Shown: positions 1-6,560 of the stretch, piece by piece | How the letters are laid out: every line of letters starts with the position of its first letter | Position numbering within the stretch: position 1 is the first letter of the stretch | Assembly: GCA_934234275.1 (NCBI GenBank) | Contig: CAKQHU010000036.1 | Coordinates: 1-10,299, forward strand | Direction: 5' to 3' | DNA: 10,299 nt | Source: an uncultured Phascolarctobacterium sp. | Lineage (GTDB): Bacteria > Bacillota > Negativicutes > Acidaminococcales > Acidaminococcaceae | Notes under the pieces: generated by a model | The model's database searches: none | The model's input: only the letters and a program-made list of their open reading frames with translations | What the model was told of the DNA's origin: nothing | Position numbers and translations under genes: made by a program

Positions 1-272
1 TAGGCTATGATATGTTTGATGATGATGGCTTCATGAAGATTTGGCTGCTGCTGATTGCTTATGGCGGCTGTTATGAAAATGGCGAAACGTGTTTGGAGAT
101 GCTTAATGGAAATTCTGCTGAAATCTTTAAAAATATTTATGATTTTGGTCTGCGAAGAGAACGTGATGCTAATGGTTCGCGGGTAATGTATTTTTACAAC
201 ATCCGCACGAATGAAGATGTAGCTTTATATTACACACTGTTTTCTGATGAAGTTACGATTTTACTGTCCTAG
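1..272 (+). CDS. 3' end of an unrecognised protein gene (partial)
   Basis: The reading frame is open from the left edge (first full codon at base 3) to a TAG at 270-272, so about 90 C-terminal residues are seen and the true start lies outside the window. An ATG at 12 exists, but no ribosome site can be judged and the frame is open upstream of it, so I treat the gene as truncated by the window. The visible part mixes acidic and aromatic residues (a D-D-D-G turn near the start, then a hydrophobic I-W-L-L-L-I-A-Y stretch) and has no signal, zinc or nucleotide-binding motif. It looks like the end of a soluble protein. I do not recognise the family. A strong hairpin follows 18 bases after the stop. 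Confidence 0.55.
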   Translation, partial: GYDMFDDDGFMKIWLLLIAYGGCYENGETCLEMLNGNSAEIFKNIYDFGLRRERDANGSRVMYFYNIRTNEDVALYYTLFSDEVTILLS

Positions 273-290
273 TAACTGCAAAAACTTTTC

Positions 291-335
291 AAAACATAAA
301 GTTTCTGCACTTGAGTGCAAAAACTTTATGTTTTT
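291..335 (+). terminator. Long hairpin terminator after the left-edge gene
   Basis: Bases 291-304 pair perfectly with 321-334 (14 bp, A/T-rich). After one C/A mismatch, TGCAC (306-310) pairs with GTGCA (315-319) around a TTGA loop. The right arm runs into a T stretch at 331-335. The stem is nearly symmetrical, with A-rich DNA on its left, so it could stop transcription in both directions. It ends only a few bases before the promoter of the next gene. Confidence 0.7.
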
Positions 336-342
336 ATCGTTT

Positions 343-353
343 TATGCTATACT
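343..353 (+). promoter_or_regulatory. Extended -10 promoter of the AAA ATPase gene
   Basis: TATGCTATACT gives a TGN-extended -10 hexamer TATACT at 348-353. The base block 17 bp upstream (325-330, TTTATG) is a poor -35 and lies inside the preceding hairpin, so recognition probably relies on the extended -10. The ribosome site AGGAGG (362-367) follows. Confidence 0.6.
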
Positions 354-376
354 GATATCGTAGGAGGTGCAGAAAA

Positions 377-1696
377 ATGATAGAATCTCATAAATTAAAG
401 AATCGTGATACTTATTTAAACAAATTAATTGGTTTTCAGGATACGGAACCGGTAAAGATTATAACAGGCATCCGCCGTTGCGGTAAATCCAGCTTGCTTA
501 AGCTTATGGTTCAGCATCTGAAGAATTCCGGTATTACGCCTGAGCAAATTATAGAAATGAATTTTGAATCGTTTGATTTCCGCAATATGAGCGTCGACGA
601 TTTATATCATCATGTTAAAGAGCATATTGTTGCAGGAAAGAGAATGTATCTTTTTTTTGACGAATTGCAGAGGATAGAGGCTTGGGAAGAAGCCGTAAAT
701 GCTTTTCGAGTAGATTTTGATTGTGATATCTATGTTACAGGCTCAAATGCCTATCTTCTTTCTTCCGAGTATTCCACATATCTTTCCGGAAGATGTGTGG
801 AAATAAAAATGTTGCCACTATCCTTTAAAGAATTTCTTTATTTTCATGGTTTTGAAGTTCGTGAAACACAAAGTGCGTTTGGCGGAATGCGTAAGCAGGT
901 TTTGGATGAAAACGGAGAACGCTATGAGCTACGTGAGGTTTTTGATGCTTATATGCGTTTTGGCGGTATGCCTGGTATAGCAGACGTAGGATTGGATCAG
1001 GAAAAGGCGCTATCGTTTCTTGATGGTATTTATTCTACGGTGGTTATAAGAGATATTCTGGAAAGAGAAAAACGTAGAGGGCAAAAGCAGATTACTGATC
1101 CTACCTTATTGCGTAAAATTATCCTGTCCCTTGCTGATAATATTGGTTCCAGTATTTCTATTGCTTCCATTGGTAATACACTTGTCAACGAAGGCTTATT
1201 GGATGACGGCAAGCGTAAAGGTGTGCCTAGCGCCCACACAGTACAGGCATATATAAATACACTTTTGGAAAGCTATTTCTTTTATGAAATTAAACGCTTT
1301 GATATTAAAGGCAAAGCATATCTTCGGACATTAGGAAAATACTATATAGTTGACATCGGTCTACGTAATTATCTGCTTGGCTTCCGCAATCGTGACAGTG
1401 GTCATGCTATTGAAAATGTAGTGTATTTTGAATTACTCCGTCGAGGTTACGATGTTGCAATAGGCAAAATAGGTAATGCAGAAGTTGATTTTATTGGAAC
1501 AACTGCTAATGATAAAAAGTATATTCAGGTAACAGAATCAATGCTGAGCGAGGATGTGCGTAAGCGTGAACTTGCGCCACTCCAAAGTATACGCGACAAT
1601 TATGAAAAATTAGTATTGACACTGGAATTAGGTCTTGATACATCGTATGAAGGAATTAAAGTTGTAAATCTGATGGAATGGTTGTTAAACGAATGA
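377..1696 (+). CDS. AAA_14/DUF4143-type ATPase
   Basis: This 439-residue protein fits the common AAA_14 plus DUF4143 architecture. The N-terminal ATPase has a Walker A at residues 31-38 (G-I-R-R-C-G-K-S), a Walker B at 91-96 (Y-L-F-F-D-E) and a sensor-like V-T-G-S-N at about 119-123. The C-terminal half includes a helical region and then a restriction-nuclease-like fold signature: E346/E352, E-V-D-F at 369-372 and Q-V-T at about 384-386. These proteins are thought to be cytoplasmic ATPases with a DNA- or protein-handling role; their substrate is not established and many are solitary and patchily distributed. AGGAGG at 362-367 lies 9 bases before the ATG. The gene stands alone between its own promoter and the next gene's promoter. 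Its codon use is visibly more AT-rich than that of the dehydrogenase and crotonase genes, which would fit transfer. No terminator is obvious after its stop. Confidence 0.88.
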   Translation: MIESHKLKNRDTYLNKLIGFQDTEPVKIITGIRRCGKSSLLKLMVQHLKNSGITPEQIIEMNFESFDFRNMSVDDLYHHVKEHIVAGKRMYLFFDELQRIEAWEEAVNAFRVDFDCDIYVTGSNAYLLSSEYSTYLSGRCVEIKMLPLSFKEFLYFHGFEVRETQSAFGGMRKQVLDENGERYELREVFDAYMRFGGMPGIADVGLDQEKALSFLDGIYSTVVIRDILEREKRRGQKQITDPTLLRKIILSLADNIGSSISIASIGNTLVNEGLLDDGKRKGVPSAHTVQAYINTLLESYFFYEIKRFDIKGKAYLRTLGKYYIVDIGLRNYLLGFRNRDSGHAIENVVYFELLRRGYDVAIGKIGNAEVDFIGTTANDKKYIQVTESMLSEDVRKRELAPLQSIRDNYEKLVLTLELGLDTSYEGIKVVNLMEWLLNE

Positions 1697-1746
1697 ATCA
1701 CTTCCACACTTAATTCACAATAGTTTTATATTTTCTTTTAGTAACC

Positions 1747-1757
1747 TATGCTATAAT
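1747..1757 (+). promoter_or_regulatory. Extended -10 promoter of the secreted repeat protein gene
   Basis: TATGCTATAAT, with a perfect -10 hexamer at 1752-1757 and the TG extension at 1749-1750. Upstream DNA is T-rich (1721-1740) and no good -35 is seen at 16-18 bp. It lies 50 bases after the ATPase stop and 31 bases before the chosen ATG. Confidence 0.65.
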
Positions 1758-1776
1758 ATGCTTAGAAAGTGCAAAT

Positions 1777-1783
1777 GAGGTGA
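1777..1783 (+). promoter_or_regulatory. Ribosome binding site that fixes the start at 1789
   Basis: GAGGTGA lies 5 bases before the ATG at 1789. The in-frame GTG at 1780 is part of this Shine-Dalgarno sequence and so is unlikely to be the initiator. Confidence 0.65.
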
Positions 1784-1788
1784 TTATC

Positions 1789-2538
1789 ATGCGTAAAGTT
1801 ACAGCCTTACTATTAGCTGCCTTAGTGCTTGTAGGTACCAACACAGCTCTTGCTGATAAAACTATAACCTTAGACAAGGATACCAAGCTGGTGCCGCAGG
1901 GCTGGACGGTAGCGGACGATATCAAGTTCAAGAAGAATACTGTCGTAAAGCTCAATGATGATGGTCAGGTAATCGAGGGCGTGCTGGCGAGTGCCACCTA
2001 TCTGCGTCCTGCAGGATGGAAGAGCCTGGCGAGCAATTATTATTATGTGGAGAGGAGTGCACCGTTCTTCCCACCGCGCTTCTTCTACCATCCGTATCGC
2101 CCGGGGCTGGTGATTCCTGCCGACGGTCATGTGCGCTACATGGGCAATAAAACCGTTACCTTTGCCAAGGATGGTACTGTGCTCAGCGGTGTGATTGATA
2201 ATGACGTTATCCTGCAGCTGAGCGATAACGGCTATGGCTTTGTGCGCTTTAAAAATGACAATCTGCTGACCTTTGATACAAATGGCAAGGTTATAAGCGG
2301 TACTCTGGCGGAGGCTACGAAGCTGCGTCCCGTCGGCTGGCAGCACAACCTGCAGGATGAAAGCGCAGGCTTTGTTGAGTTCAAGAGCGGCACAGGCATC
2401 AGCTTTGATGCGAACGGCCTTGTAACCAACGGCTCGCTGAGCAAGAAAACCCTGTGGCACAATGCTGACGGCAGCACGAAAGAGCTGGAGGCTAAGGCAC
2501 CGGTTGCCTTTACTGCGGACGGAGCAAAGCAGGGATAA
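1789..2538 (+). CDS. Secreted protein with four beta-hairpin-like repeats
   Basis: This 249-residue protein starts with a clear Sec signal peptide: M-R-K, a hydrophobic core to about residue 16, and a cleavage site after A-L-A at 20-22. No lipobox cysteine is present, so the mature form is probably periplasmic or released. The mature part carries four degenerate units at about residues 47-77, 117-145, 154-184 and 198-224. Their pattern is F-x(4-6)-V/L-x-F/L-x-x-D/N-G-x-V-x-x-G-x-L-x(4)-x-L, and units 1 and 3 end in L-R-P-x-G-W. A partial unit ending in P-Q-G-W (36-39) precedes them. Between units 1 and 2 is a Tyr/Phe/Pro-rich insert (84-105). The spacing resembles MORN-like or cell-wall-binding hairpin repeats, but I cannot assign a family. 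It is transcribed alone, with a strong terminator 21 bases after its stop. Binding to the envelope or to a polymer is a guess. Confidence 0.82.
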   Translation: MRKVTALLLAALVLVGTNTALADKTITLDKDTKLVPQGWTVADDIKFKKNTVVKLNDDGQVIEGVLASATYLRPAGWKSLASNYYYVERSAPFFPPRFFYHPYRPGLVIPADGHVRYMGNKTVTFAKDGTVLSGVIDNDVILQLSDNGYGFVRFKNDNLLTFDTNGKVISGTLAEATKLRPVGWQHNLQDESAGFVEFKSGTGISFDANGLVTNGSLSKKTLWHNADGSTKELEAKAPVAFTADGAKQG

Positions 2539-2559
2539 GCTGATAATTTCAAAACGTGT

Positions 2560-2613
2560 AATACCGTACAGGCTTCTGCAGCGTAAATTCAGAAGTCTGC
2601 ACGGTATTTTTTT
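2560..2613 (+). terminator. Rho-independent terminator after the repeat protein gene
   Basis: Bases 2560-2578 pair with 2590-2608: a 19-bp stem with one A/C mismatch and one G-U pair and an 11-base loop, followed by a run of seven T (2607-2613). Confidence 0.85.
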
Positions 2614-2697
2614 GCAGGTGAGTATGCCTAAGGATAAAATTGATTTTTTGACATCAGCGTTTGTAACAGGCGCGAAGTGTAGCCGTAAAAGCAATAC

Positions 2698-2726
2698 TGT
2701 ACAATTATGGAGTAATGAGGTATACT
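2698..2726 (+). promoter_or_regulatory. Promoter of the Ldh_2 dehydrogenase gene
   Basis: A -35-like TGTACA (2698-2703, 4 of 6 matches) and a -10 TATACT (2721-2726) are separated by 17 bp. This leaves an untranslated leader of about 55 bases ending in AAGGAGG (2775-2781), 7 bases before the ATG. I see nothing else recognisable between the preceding terminator and this promoter. Confidence 0.55.
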
Positions 2727-2788
2727 ATATGTAGTGCGAAAGCAACATTATTATGAATTGAAAAAATTTTCTTCAAGGAGGAAACAGC

Positions 2789-3904
2789 ATGGAAGAAACA
2801 AGACCCTTTGTAAGCTGGGACTTAGTCCACGATTTTATGGTAGACGTATTTGTTAAATACGGCGTTCCCGAAGAGGATGCACGCATTTGTACAGACGTTC
2901 TGCTGGAAAGCGACAGACGCGGTATTGAAAGCCACGGCTGCAACCGCTTCAAGCCTATTTACCTGGATCGTATTAAAAACGGCACCCTGCTGCCGAAAAC
3001 CGAAATTGAAATTGTCAAGGATACTCCTTGTACTGTAGTTATGGATGCTCACAACGGCATGGGCATGGTTGCTTCCCATAAGATGATGGAAATGCTGATT
3101 GAAAAGGCTTCCAAGTACGGTATGGCCGGCGGCACCATCTTTAATTCTACTCACTACGGCATTGCAGGCTACTGGACCACGATGGCTGAAAAGGCAGGCA
3201 TGATCGGTATTTCCGGTACCAACGCAAGACCTTCCGTTGCTCCTACCTTCGGTGTTGAGCCGATGATGGGTACCAACCCGCTGACCTTTACTATGCCTAC
3301 CGATGAGGAATTCCCGTTCAACTTTGACTGCGCAACCAGCATCATCCAAAACGGTAAGATTGAGTTCTATGCTAGACAGGGCAAGGATACTCCGGCAGGT
3401 CTGGTAGTTGCTAAGGACGGTGGCACCATGACCGAATCCGCTACCATTCTGAAGGAAATGCGTGCAGGCAATGTTGCTCTGCTGCCGTTGGGCGGTCTGG
3501 GCGAAGAAACCGGCGGCTACAAGGGCTACGGCTTTACTACTATCGTAGAGATTCTGTCTGCTGCACTGGCAGGCGGTCCTTTCATGAAGGCACTGTCCGG
3601 CAAGGATGAAAACGGCAACAACGCTATGTATCATCTGGGCCACTTCTTCTTCGTTATCAATCCGGCGTTCTTCATGGGCGTTGACACCTTCAAGAAAACT
3701 GCCGGCGATATCTGCCGTGGTCTGCGCAATTCCACCAAGGCTCCCGGTCAGGAACGCATCTATACTGCCGGCGAGAAGGAATACATGGCTTGGCTGGATA
3801 GAAAAGACAAAGGTGTACCGGTTGGCGAATCCATTCAGAAGGAATTCATTCAGCTCAGAGATGAGTTGGGCCTGACTCAGTACAAATTCCCGTTTGAAAA
3901 ATAA
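2789..3904 (+). CDS. Ldh_2 family malate/L-lactate-type dehydrogenase
   Basis: This 371-residue cytoplasmic oxidoreductase belongs to the Ldh_2 (PF02615) family, which reduces or oxidises 2-oxo/2-hydroxy acids with NAD(P)(H). Visible family marks are D-R-R-G-I-E-S-H-G at 42-50 with the catalytic His at 49, D-A-H-N-G at 86-90, S-T-H-Y-G at 120-124 (usually S-N-H-F/Y-G), then G-T-N-P-L, D-x-A-T-S and a late P-L-G-G...G-Y-K-G-Y-G segment where most members have H-K-G-Y-G. The length is at the upper end of the usual range. Family members act on malate, lactate, sulfolactate, ureidoglycolate, diketogulonate or cyclic imino acids, and the sequence alone does not settle which. Codons are strongly biased (CTG, GGC, AAG, ACC), which suggests high expression. 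The gene has its own promoter and terminator and converges on an NhaC-family transporter, which makes malate or lactate plausible by inference. Confidence 0.9.
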   Translation: MEETRPFVSWDLVHDFMVDVFVKYGVPEEDARICTDVLLESDRRGIESHGCNRFKPIYLDRIKNGTLLPKTEIEIVKDTPCTVVMDAHNGMGMVASHKMMEMLIEKASKYGMAGGTIFNSTHYGIAGYWTTMAEKAGMIGISGTNARPSVAPTFGVEPMMGTNPLTFTMPTDEEFPFNFDCATSIIQNGKIEFYARQGKDTPAGLVVAKDGGTMTESATILKEMRAGNVALLPLGGLGEETGGYKGYGFTTIVEILSAALAGGPFMKALSGKDENGNNAMYHLGHFFFVINPAFFMGVDTFKKTAGDICRGLRNSTKAPGQERIYTAGEKEYMAWLDRKDKGVPVGESIQKEFIQLRDELGLTQYKFPFEK

Positions 3905-3915
3905 TAAGCTATAAC

Positions 3916-3944
3916 AAAAGCCTGGGCGTTTGCTCAGGCTTTTT
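3916..3944 (+). terminator. Terminator of the Ldh_2 dehydrogenase gene
   Basis: AAAAGCCTGGGC (3916-3927) pairs with GCTCAGGCTTTT (3932-3943) around a GTTT loop: a 12-bp stem with one G-U pair, running into T residues. It begins 12 bases after the stop codon. The flanking A run means it could also act on the minus strand. Confidence 0.85.
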
Positions 3945-3973
3945 GTGTTGGCGTTATGTTACTATTAAAGCAT

Positions 3974-3998
3974 AAAAAAAGCCGTACGGCTTTTTTTT
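3974..3998 (-). terminator. Terminator of the NhaC-family gene (probably bidirectional)
   Basis: The perfect palindrome GCCGTACGGC (3981-3990) is flanked by A7 on the left and T8 on the right. On the minus strand it reads as an A-tract, a short GC-rich hairpin and a T-tract, 39 bases after the antiporter stop. A further GTACGGCTT copy at 4022-4030 can pair with AGCCGTAC at 3980-3987 to form a longer alternative stem. Confidence 0.7.
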
Positions 3999-4036
3999 AC
4001 TATTACAGTAAATTTATAGCAGTACGGCTTGTTTTT

Positions 4037-5320
4037 TTAGTCTTTATTCTTGATAAAAATGAAAATCAGTCCGCTGATACCCATCAGCAGCGGATAGAAG
4101 CAGTAGGGGATTATGGCGAAGGGGTTGAGTCCCGTGAGGCTTGCTGCCGCCAAAAGCTGTGCGCCGTAGGGGATAAGTCCCTGGCCCATGGAGCTGAACA
4201 TATCCAGCAGAGAGGCGCTGCGGCGAGGCGTTACGCCAAACTCTTCGCTGATATCCTTGGCAATAGGGCCTGCCATAACAATCGCAACAGTGTTGTTCGC
4301 AGTGCAGATATCAACAAGCAGAGCGAGAGCAGCAATACCCAGCTCACCGCCTTTGGTGCTGCTGATGCGGCTCTTGATGAAGTTCAGCACGAAATCAATA
4401 CCGCCGTATTCCTTAATCAGAGTGATGATGCAGGCTACGATGATAGAAATAACGGTGATGTCATACATAGACATAATGCCGTTGCCAACGTGGGTAAACA
4501 TTTTGGTAGCAGTGAACATGCCTGTTCCGAGGCCTACCAGCATACTGAGCACAGTACCGATAATCAGAATAACGAAAACGTTGACACCGCTTACGGCACC
4601 GATTAATACGAACAGATAGGGGAGAACCTTTATCAGACTGTAGTCGAGGTTGCCGTTGACCTGATATTCGTTGGTGTTGCCCAGAAAGTAGAACAGGCCG
4701 AGGGTGATGATTGCTGCCGGCAGAACGATTTTGAAGTTCTCGCGGAACTTGTCGCGCATATCGCAGCCCTGAGTTTTAACAGCAGCAATAGTGGTATCGG
4801 AAATAATAGAAAGGTTGTCACCGAACATTGCACCGCAAACAACGGCACCGGCGCAGATAGCCATCGGGAAGCCGGTTTTATCGCTGATGCCCGCAGCAAT
4901 CGGAGCAAGCGCGGTAATTGTGCCTACGGAAGTACCCATAGAAATAGAAATGAAGCAGCCGATGGCGAAGAGGCCTGCTACCGCCATGTTGCCCGGCAGA
5001 ATGGAAAGGCCAAGGTTGACGGTGCTTTCTACACCGCCGGCAGCGCGGACAGCGCCGGAAAAGGCACCTGCGGCAAGGAAGATGAGGCACATGGTGAGAA
5101 TGTTTTCGTCACCTACGCCGGTAGAAGCAAGACGCAGTTTCTGTACAAAGCTGAGCTTTTTGTTTTGCAGGAAGGCTATGATTAAAGCAATTAAGAAGCC
5201 TACAATCGCAGGCATGCTGTAAAAATCCCCGGTAATCAGGCCTGAGCCTATAAAGAACAGCAGAAAGACTGCGATAGGCAGCAGTGCGATGGCACGCCCC
5301 TTGGAATGGTTGTTGGTCAT
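4037..5320 (-). CDS. NhaC-family Na+/H+ antiporter-like membrane carrier
   Basis: This 427-residue, very hydrophobic protein has about 10-12 membrane segments and no signal peptide. It has the hallmarks of the NhaC family (PF03553): S-M-G-T-S-V-G-T at 127-134, G-A-M-F-G-D-N-L-S-I-I-S-D-T-T at 163-177 followed by a charged loop, and a late T-A-N-N-T (340-344) and G-L-I-P-Y-G (381-386) pair. The family exchanges Na+ for H+. At least one member, Bacillus MleN, couples malate/H+ uptake to lactate/Na+ export, so the substrate here could be an organic acid and not only protons. The minus-strand ribosome site AAAGGAG at about 5330-5336 lies 9 bases before the ATG. It is monocistronic, with its own promoter and terminator, and is convergent with the Ldh_2 dehydrogenase gene, which supports but does not prove an organic-acid role. 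Confidence 0.9.
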   Translation of the reverse strand: MTNNHSKGRAIALLPIAVFLLFFIGSGLITGDFYSMPAIVGFLIALIIAFLQNKKLSFVQKLRLASTGVGDENILTMCLIFLAAGAFSGAVRAAGGVESTVNLGLSILPGNMAVAGLFAIGCFISISMGTSVGTITALAPIAAGISDKTGFPMAICAGAVVCGAMFGDNLSIISDTTIAAVKTQGCDMRDKFRENFKIVLPAAIITLGLFYFLGNTNEYQVNGNLDYSLIKVLPYLFVLIGAVSGVNVFVILIIGTVLSMLVGLGTGMFTATKMFTHVGNGIMSMYDITVISIIVACIITLIKEYGGIDFVLNFIKSRISSTKGGELGIAALALLVDICTANNTVAIVMAGPIAKDISEEFGVTPRRSASLLDMFSSMGQGLIPYGAQLLAAASLTGLNPFAIIPYCFYPLLMGISGLIFIFIKNKD

Positions 5321-5358
5321 AAACAGAATCTCCTTTTATATAATTTTCAGCTTTTTCT

Positions 5359-5387
5359 ATTATATCAATTAAATTTTTAGTATGCAA
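5359..5387 (-). promoter_or_regulatory. Promoter of the NhaC-family gene
   Basis: On the minus strand TTGCAT (5387-5382) is followed after 17 bp by a perfect TATAAT (5364-5359). The leader to the ATG is about 35 bases and contains the ribosome site. Confidence 0.6.
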
Positions 5388-5420
5388 GGAAGATTGATGA
5401 AGGATTGTTAAAAGAATAAC

Positions 5421-5453
5421 AAAAAACCTCAGCTGCATTGCTACAACTGAGGC
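5421..5453 (-). terminator. Terminator of the fic gene
   Basis: On the minus strand CCTCAGTTG pairs with CAGCTGAGG (9 bp with one G-U pair, 8-base loop), followed by six T. It starts about 20 bases after the fic stop and insulates the antiporter gene from fic transcription. Confidence 0.82.
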
Positions 5454-5471
5454 AAACTGGCAGGCCGAAGC

Positions 5472-6077
5472 TTATAAATCCTTCGTTTTGAATTCTTCGT
5501 AGCCCTCATACATATAGCTTGCATCAATACCCTTCATATAAACCTCGCGGTCATCAATATGCTCGGTCAGGGCATTTTTTAAGAGAAACTTGATTTCCAG
5601 GTCCTTAATCGGACTGCGTTCCATAGCGGAAAGATAATCTTCCTTATTAACCTTGCTCCAATCAACAACCAGCTGCAGCTCTTTCTTTAAAATAAGATCA
5701 AGCCAGATGCGCGTACTGCGACCGTTGCCCTCACGGAAAGGGTGGGCGACATTCATTTCAACATATTTTTCAATGATTTCGTCAAAATTGCTTTGCGGCA
5801 TACGCTCAATCTGCTTCAGTGCATCAAACAGATACATGGCCGGAACAAAGCGGAACCCGCCTTTGGCAATATTTACGGAACGGACCGTGCCTGCAAAATC
5901 GTAAATATCCATAAAAAGCTGCTTATGAATCGCCTGCAGCGTTTTGAAGGTGCCTGCCTCCAGCTTGTCCAACATACCGCTTTCGAAAAGCTCTAACGCA
6001 CGCTTCTTGCTTAAACGCTCCTCCTGCGTTGCCAGCTCAGCGGAGCTGGTGATGCCTAATTTATTTTCCAAAGTCAT
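5472..6077 (-). CDS. fic: Class III Fic-domain protein adenylyltransferase
   Basis: This 201-residue protein has the Fic active-site motif [12 protein letters not shown] at residues 112-123, with catalytic His112 and the anion-binding G-N-G-R. A G-G-F-R-F-V-P segment at 73-79 fits the target-docking flap. Fic enzymes usually transfer AMP from ATP to a hydroxyl side chain of a target protein. Near the C-terminus is S-Y-M-Y-E-G at 187-192, which matches the S/T-x-x-x-E-G inhibitory motif. At this position it marks class III, the single-domain self-inhibited type; Neisseria meningitidis Fic is the model and has about the same length. No separate antitoxin gene is seen, as expected for this class. 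A weak GAGG ribosome site lies about 10 bases before the ATG. The gene has its own extended -10 promoter and a terminator. The target protein cannot be read from the sequence; GyrB/ParE are known targets of some relatives. Confidence 0.92.
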   Translation of the reverse strand: MTLENKLGITSSAELATQEERLSKKRALELFESGMLDKLEAGTFKTLQAIHKQLFMDIYDFAGTVRSVNIAKGGFRFVPAMYLFDALKQIERMPQSNFDEIIEKYVEMNVAHPFREGNGRSTRIWLDLILKKELQLVVDWSKVNKEDYLSAMERSPIKDLEIKFLLKNALTEHIDDREVYMKGIDASYMYEGYEEFKTKDL

Positions 6078-6112
6078 AGTGTAGATACCTCGTTGGTTAT
6101 AGTGGTGTATTT

Positions 6113-6123
6113 ATTATATCATA
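6113..6123 (-). promoter_or_regulatory. Extended -10 promoter of the fic gene
   Basis: On the minus strand the sequence reads TATGATATAAT: a perfect -10 (6118-6113) with the TG extension. The -35 region (TTTTTC at 6141-6136) is poor and overlaps the T-tract of the tRNA terminator just upstream. Confidence 0.6.
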
Positions 6124-6136
6124 AATCAATTTCGGG

Positions 6137-6174
6137 AAAAACAAAAAGCTCCGAACTCCTAAAAGTTCGAAGCT
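6137..6174 (-). terminator. Terminator of the tRNA-Asn gene
   Basis: On the minus strand AGCTTCGAACT pairs with AGTTCGGAGCT (6174-6164 with 6157-6147; 11 bp including one G-U pair, 6-base loop), followed by T5-G-T5. It starts 9 bases after the encoded CCA end. Confidence 0.85.
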
Positions 6175-6183
6175 ATAACTTCT

Positions 6184-6259
6184 TGGCTCCCCGAGTAGGA
6201 CTCGAACCTACGACGCCCTGATTAACAGTCAGGTGTTCTACCGGCTGAACTATCGGGGA
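6184..6259 (-). tRNA. tRNA-Asn (anticodon GTT)
   Basis: A 76-base cloverleaf on the minus strand. The acceptor arm TCCCCGA (6259-6253) pairs with TCGGGGA (6194-6188), the discriminator is G and the 3' CCA is encoded (6186-6184). The anticodon stem CCTGA/TCAGG encloses the loop CTGTTAA with anticodon GTT at 6226-6224. The T arm carries GGTTCGAGTCC. It has its own promoter and terminator and no other tRNA beside it. No partial tRNA repeat is seen nearby, so there is no sign of an integration site. Confidence 0.97.
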
Positions 6260-6290
6260 ATTAAGGTTGGTAAGTCAACCAACGAAGACT

Positions 6291-6319
6291 ATTATACTCG
6301 CATAACAATTATTTGTCAA
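6291..6319 (-). promoter_or_regulatory. Consensus promoter of tRNA-Asn
   Basis: On the minus strand TTGACA (6319-6314), 17 bp and TATAAT (6296-6291) match the housekeeping consensus exactly. A small inverted repeat, GGTTG (6265-6269) with CAACC (6276-6280), lies between the promoter and the mature tRNA end, within the 5' leader. Confidence 0.88.
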
Positions 6320-6397
6320 CAGGTTTTTTAGAAAAATTTATAAGTATTTTTAGAAGGCGATGAATGTGCAGGATTCAGGAGGGAACAGGTGATTTAA

Positions 6398-6505
6398 CCG
6401 GCATTGTCTTTGCTGAAAAAAAGATAAATTTTAGGATAAATAATAGGTACAGTTTTAAAAATTATGTTATAATAGCTTTAATGAGATAAAAGCATATATG
6501 TAAAA
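6398..6505 (+). repeat. Promoter/leader block, copy A (before the split gene)
   Basis: This block resembles 9289-9385. Shared landmarks in the same order are CCGGCA, GAAAA, TTTAG or TTTTAGG followed by ATAAATA(A/G)TAGG, the extended -10 TATG(T/C)TATAAT (here 6463-6473), TTAATGA(G/T)ATAAA and TGTAAA. It contains the promoter of the gene at 6561. The rest of the gene-free stretch 6260-6560 holds the tRNA promoter on the other strand and an A/T-rich spacer. The G-rich segment at 6367-6393 is unexplained. AGGAGG at 6547-6552 is the ribosome site for the next gene. Confidence 0.55.
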
Positions 6506-6560
6506 TATCTTTACGTATGTATTGTAAAATCAACTGCTTCATCAACAGGAGGTAAATGCC

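Noticed and set aside
1870..2694. 274-residue minus-strand frame opposite the secreted repeat protein
   Set aside because: No ribosome site, no family resemblance and low-quality composition; it also runs through the terminator at 2560-2613. The plus-strand frame has a signal peptide, repeats and a promoter.
2822..3643. 273-residue minus-strand frame opposite the Ldh_2 gene
   Set aside because: Shadow of a strongly codon-biased gene whose plus-strand product has clear family motifs.
3956..4606. 216-residue plus-strand frame opposite the antiporter
   Set aside because: It begins inside the intergenic terminators and its product is a low-complexity, Asn/Gln/His-rich shadow of the membrane protein gene.
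6184..6259. tRNA-Asn as an integration site for a mobile element carrying fic
   Set aside because: No integrase gene and no second copy of the tRNA 3' end is visible; fic and the tRNA each have ordinary promoters and terminators.
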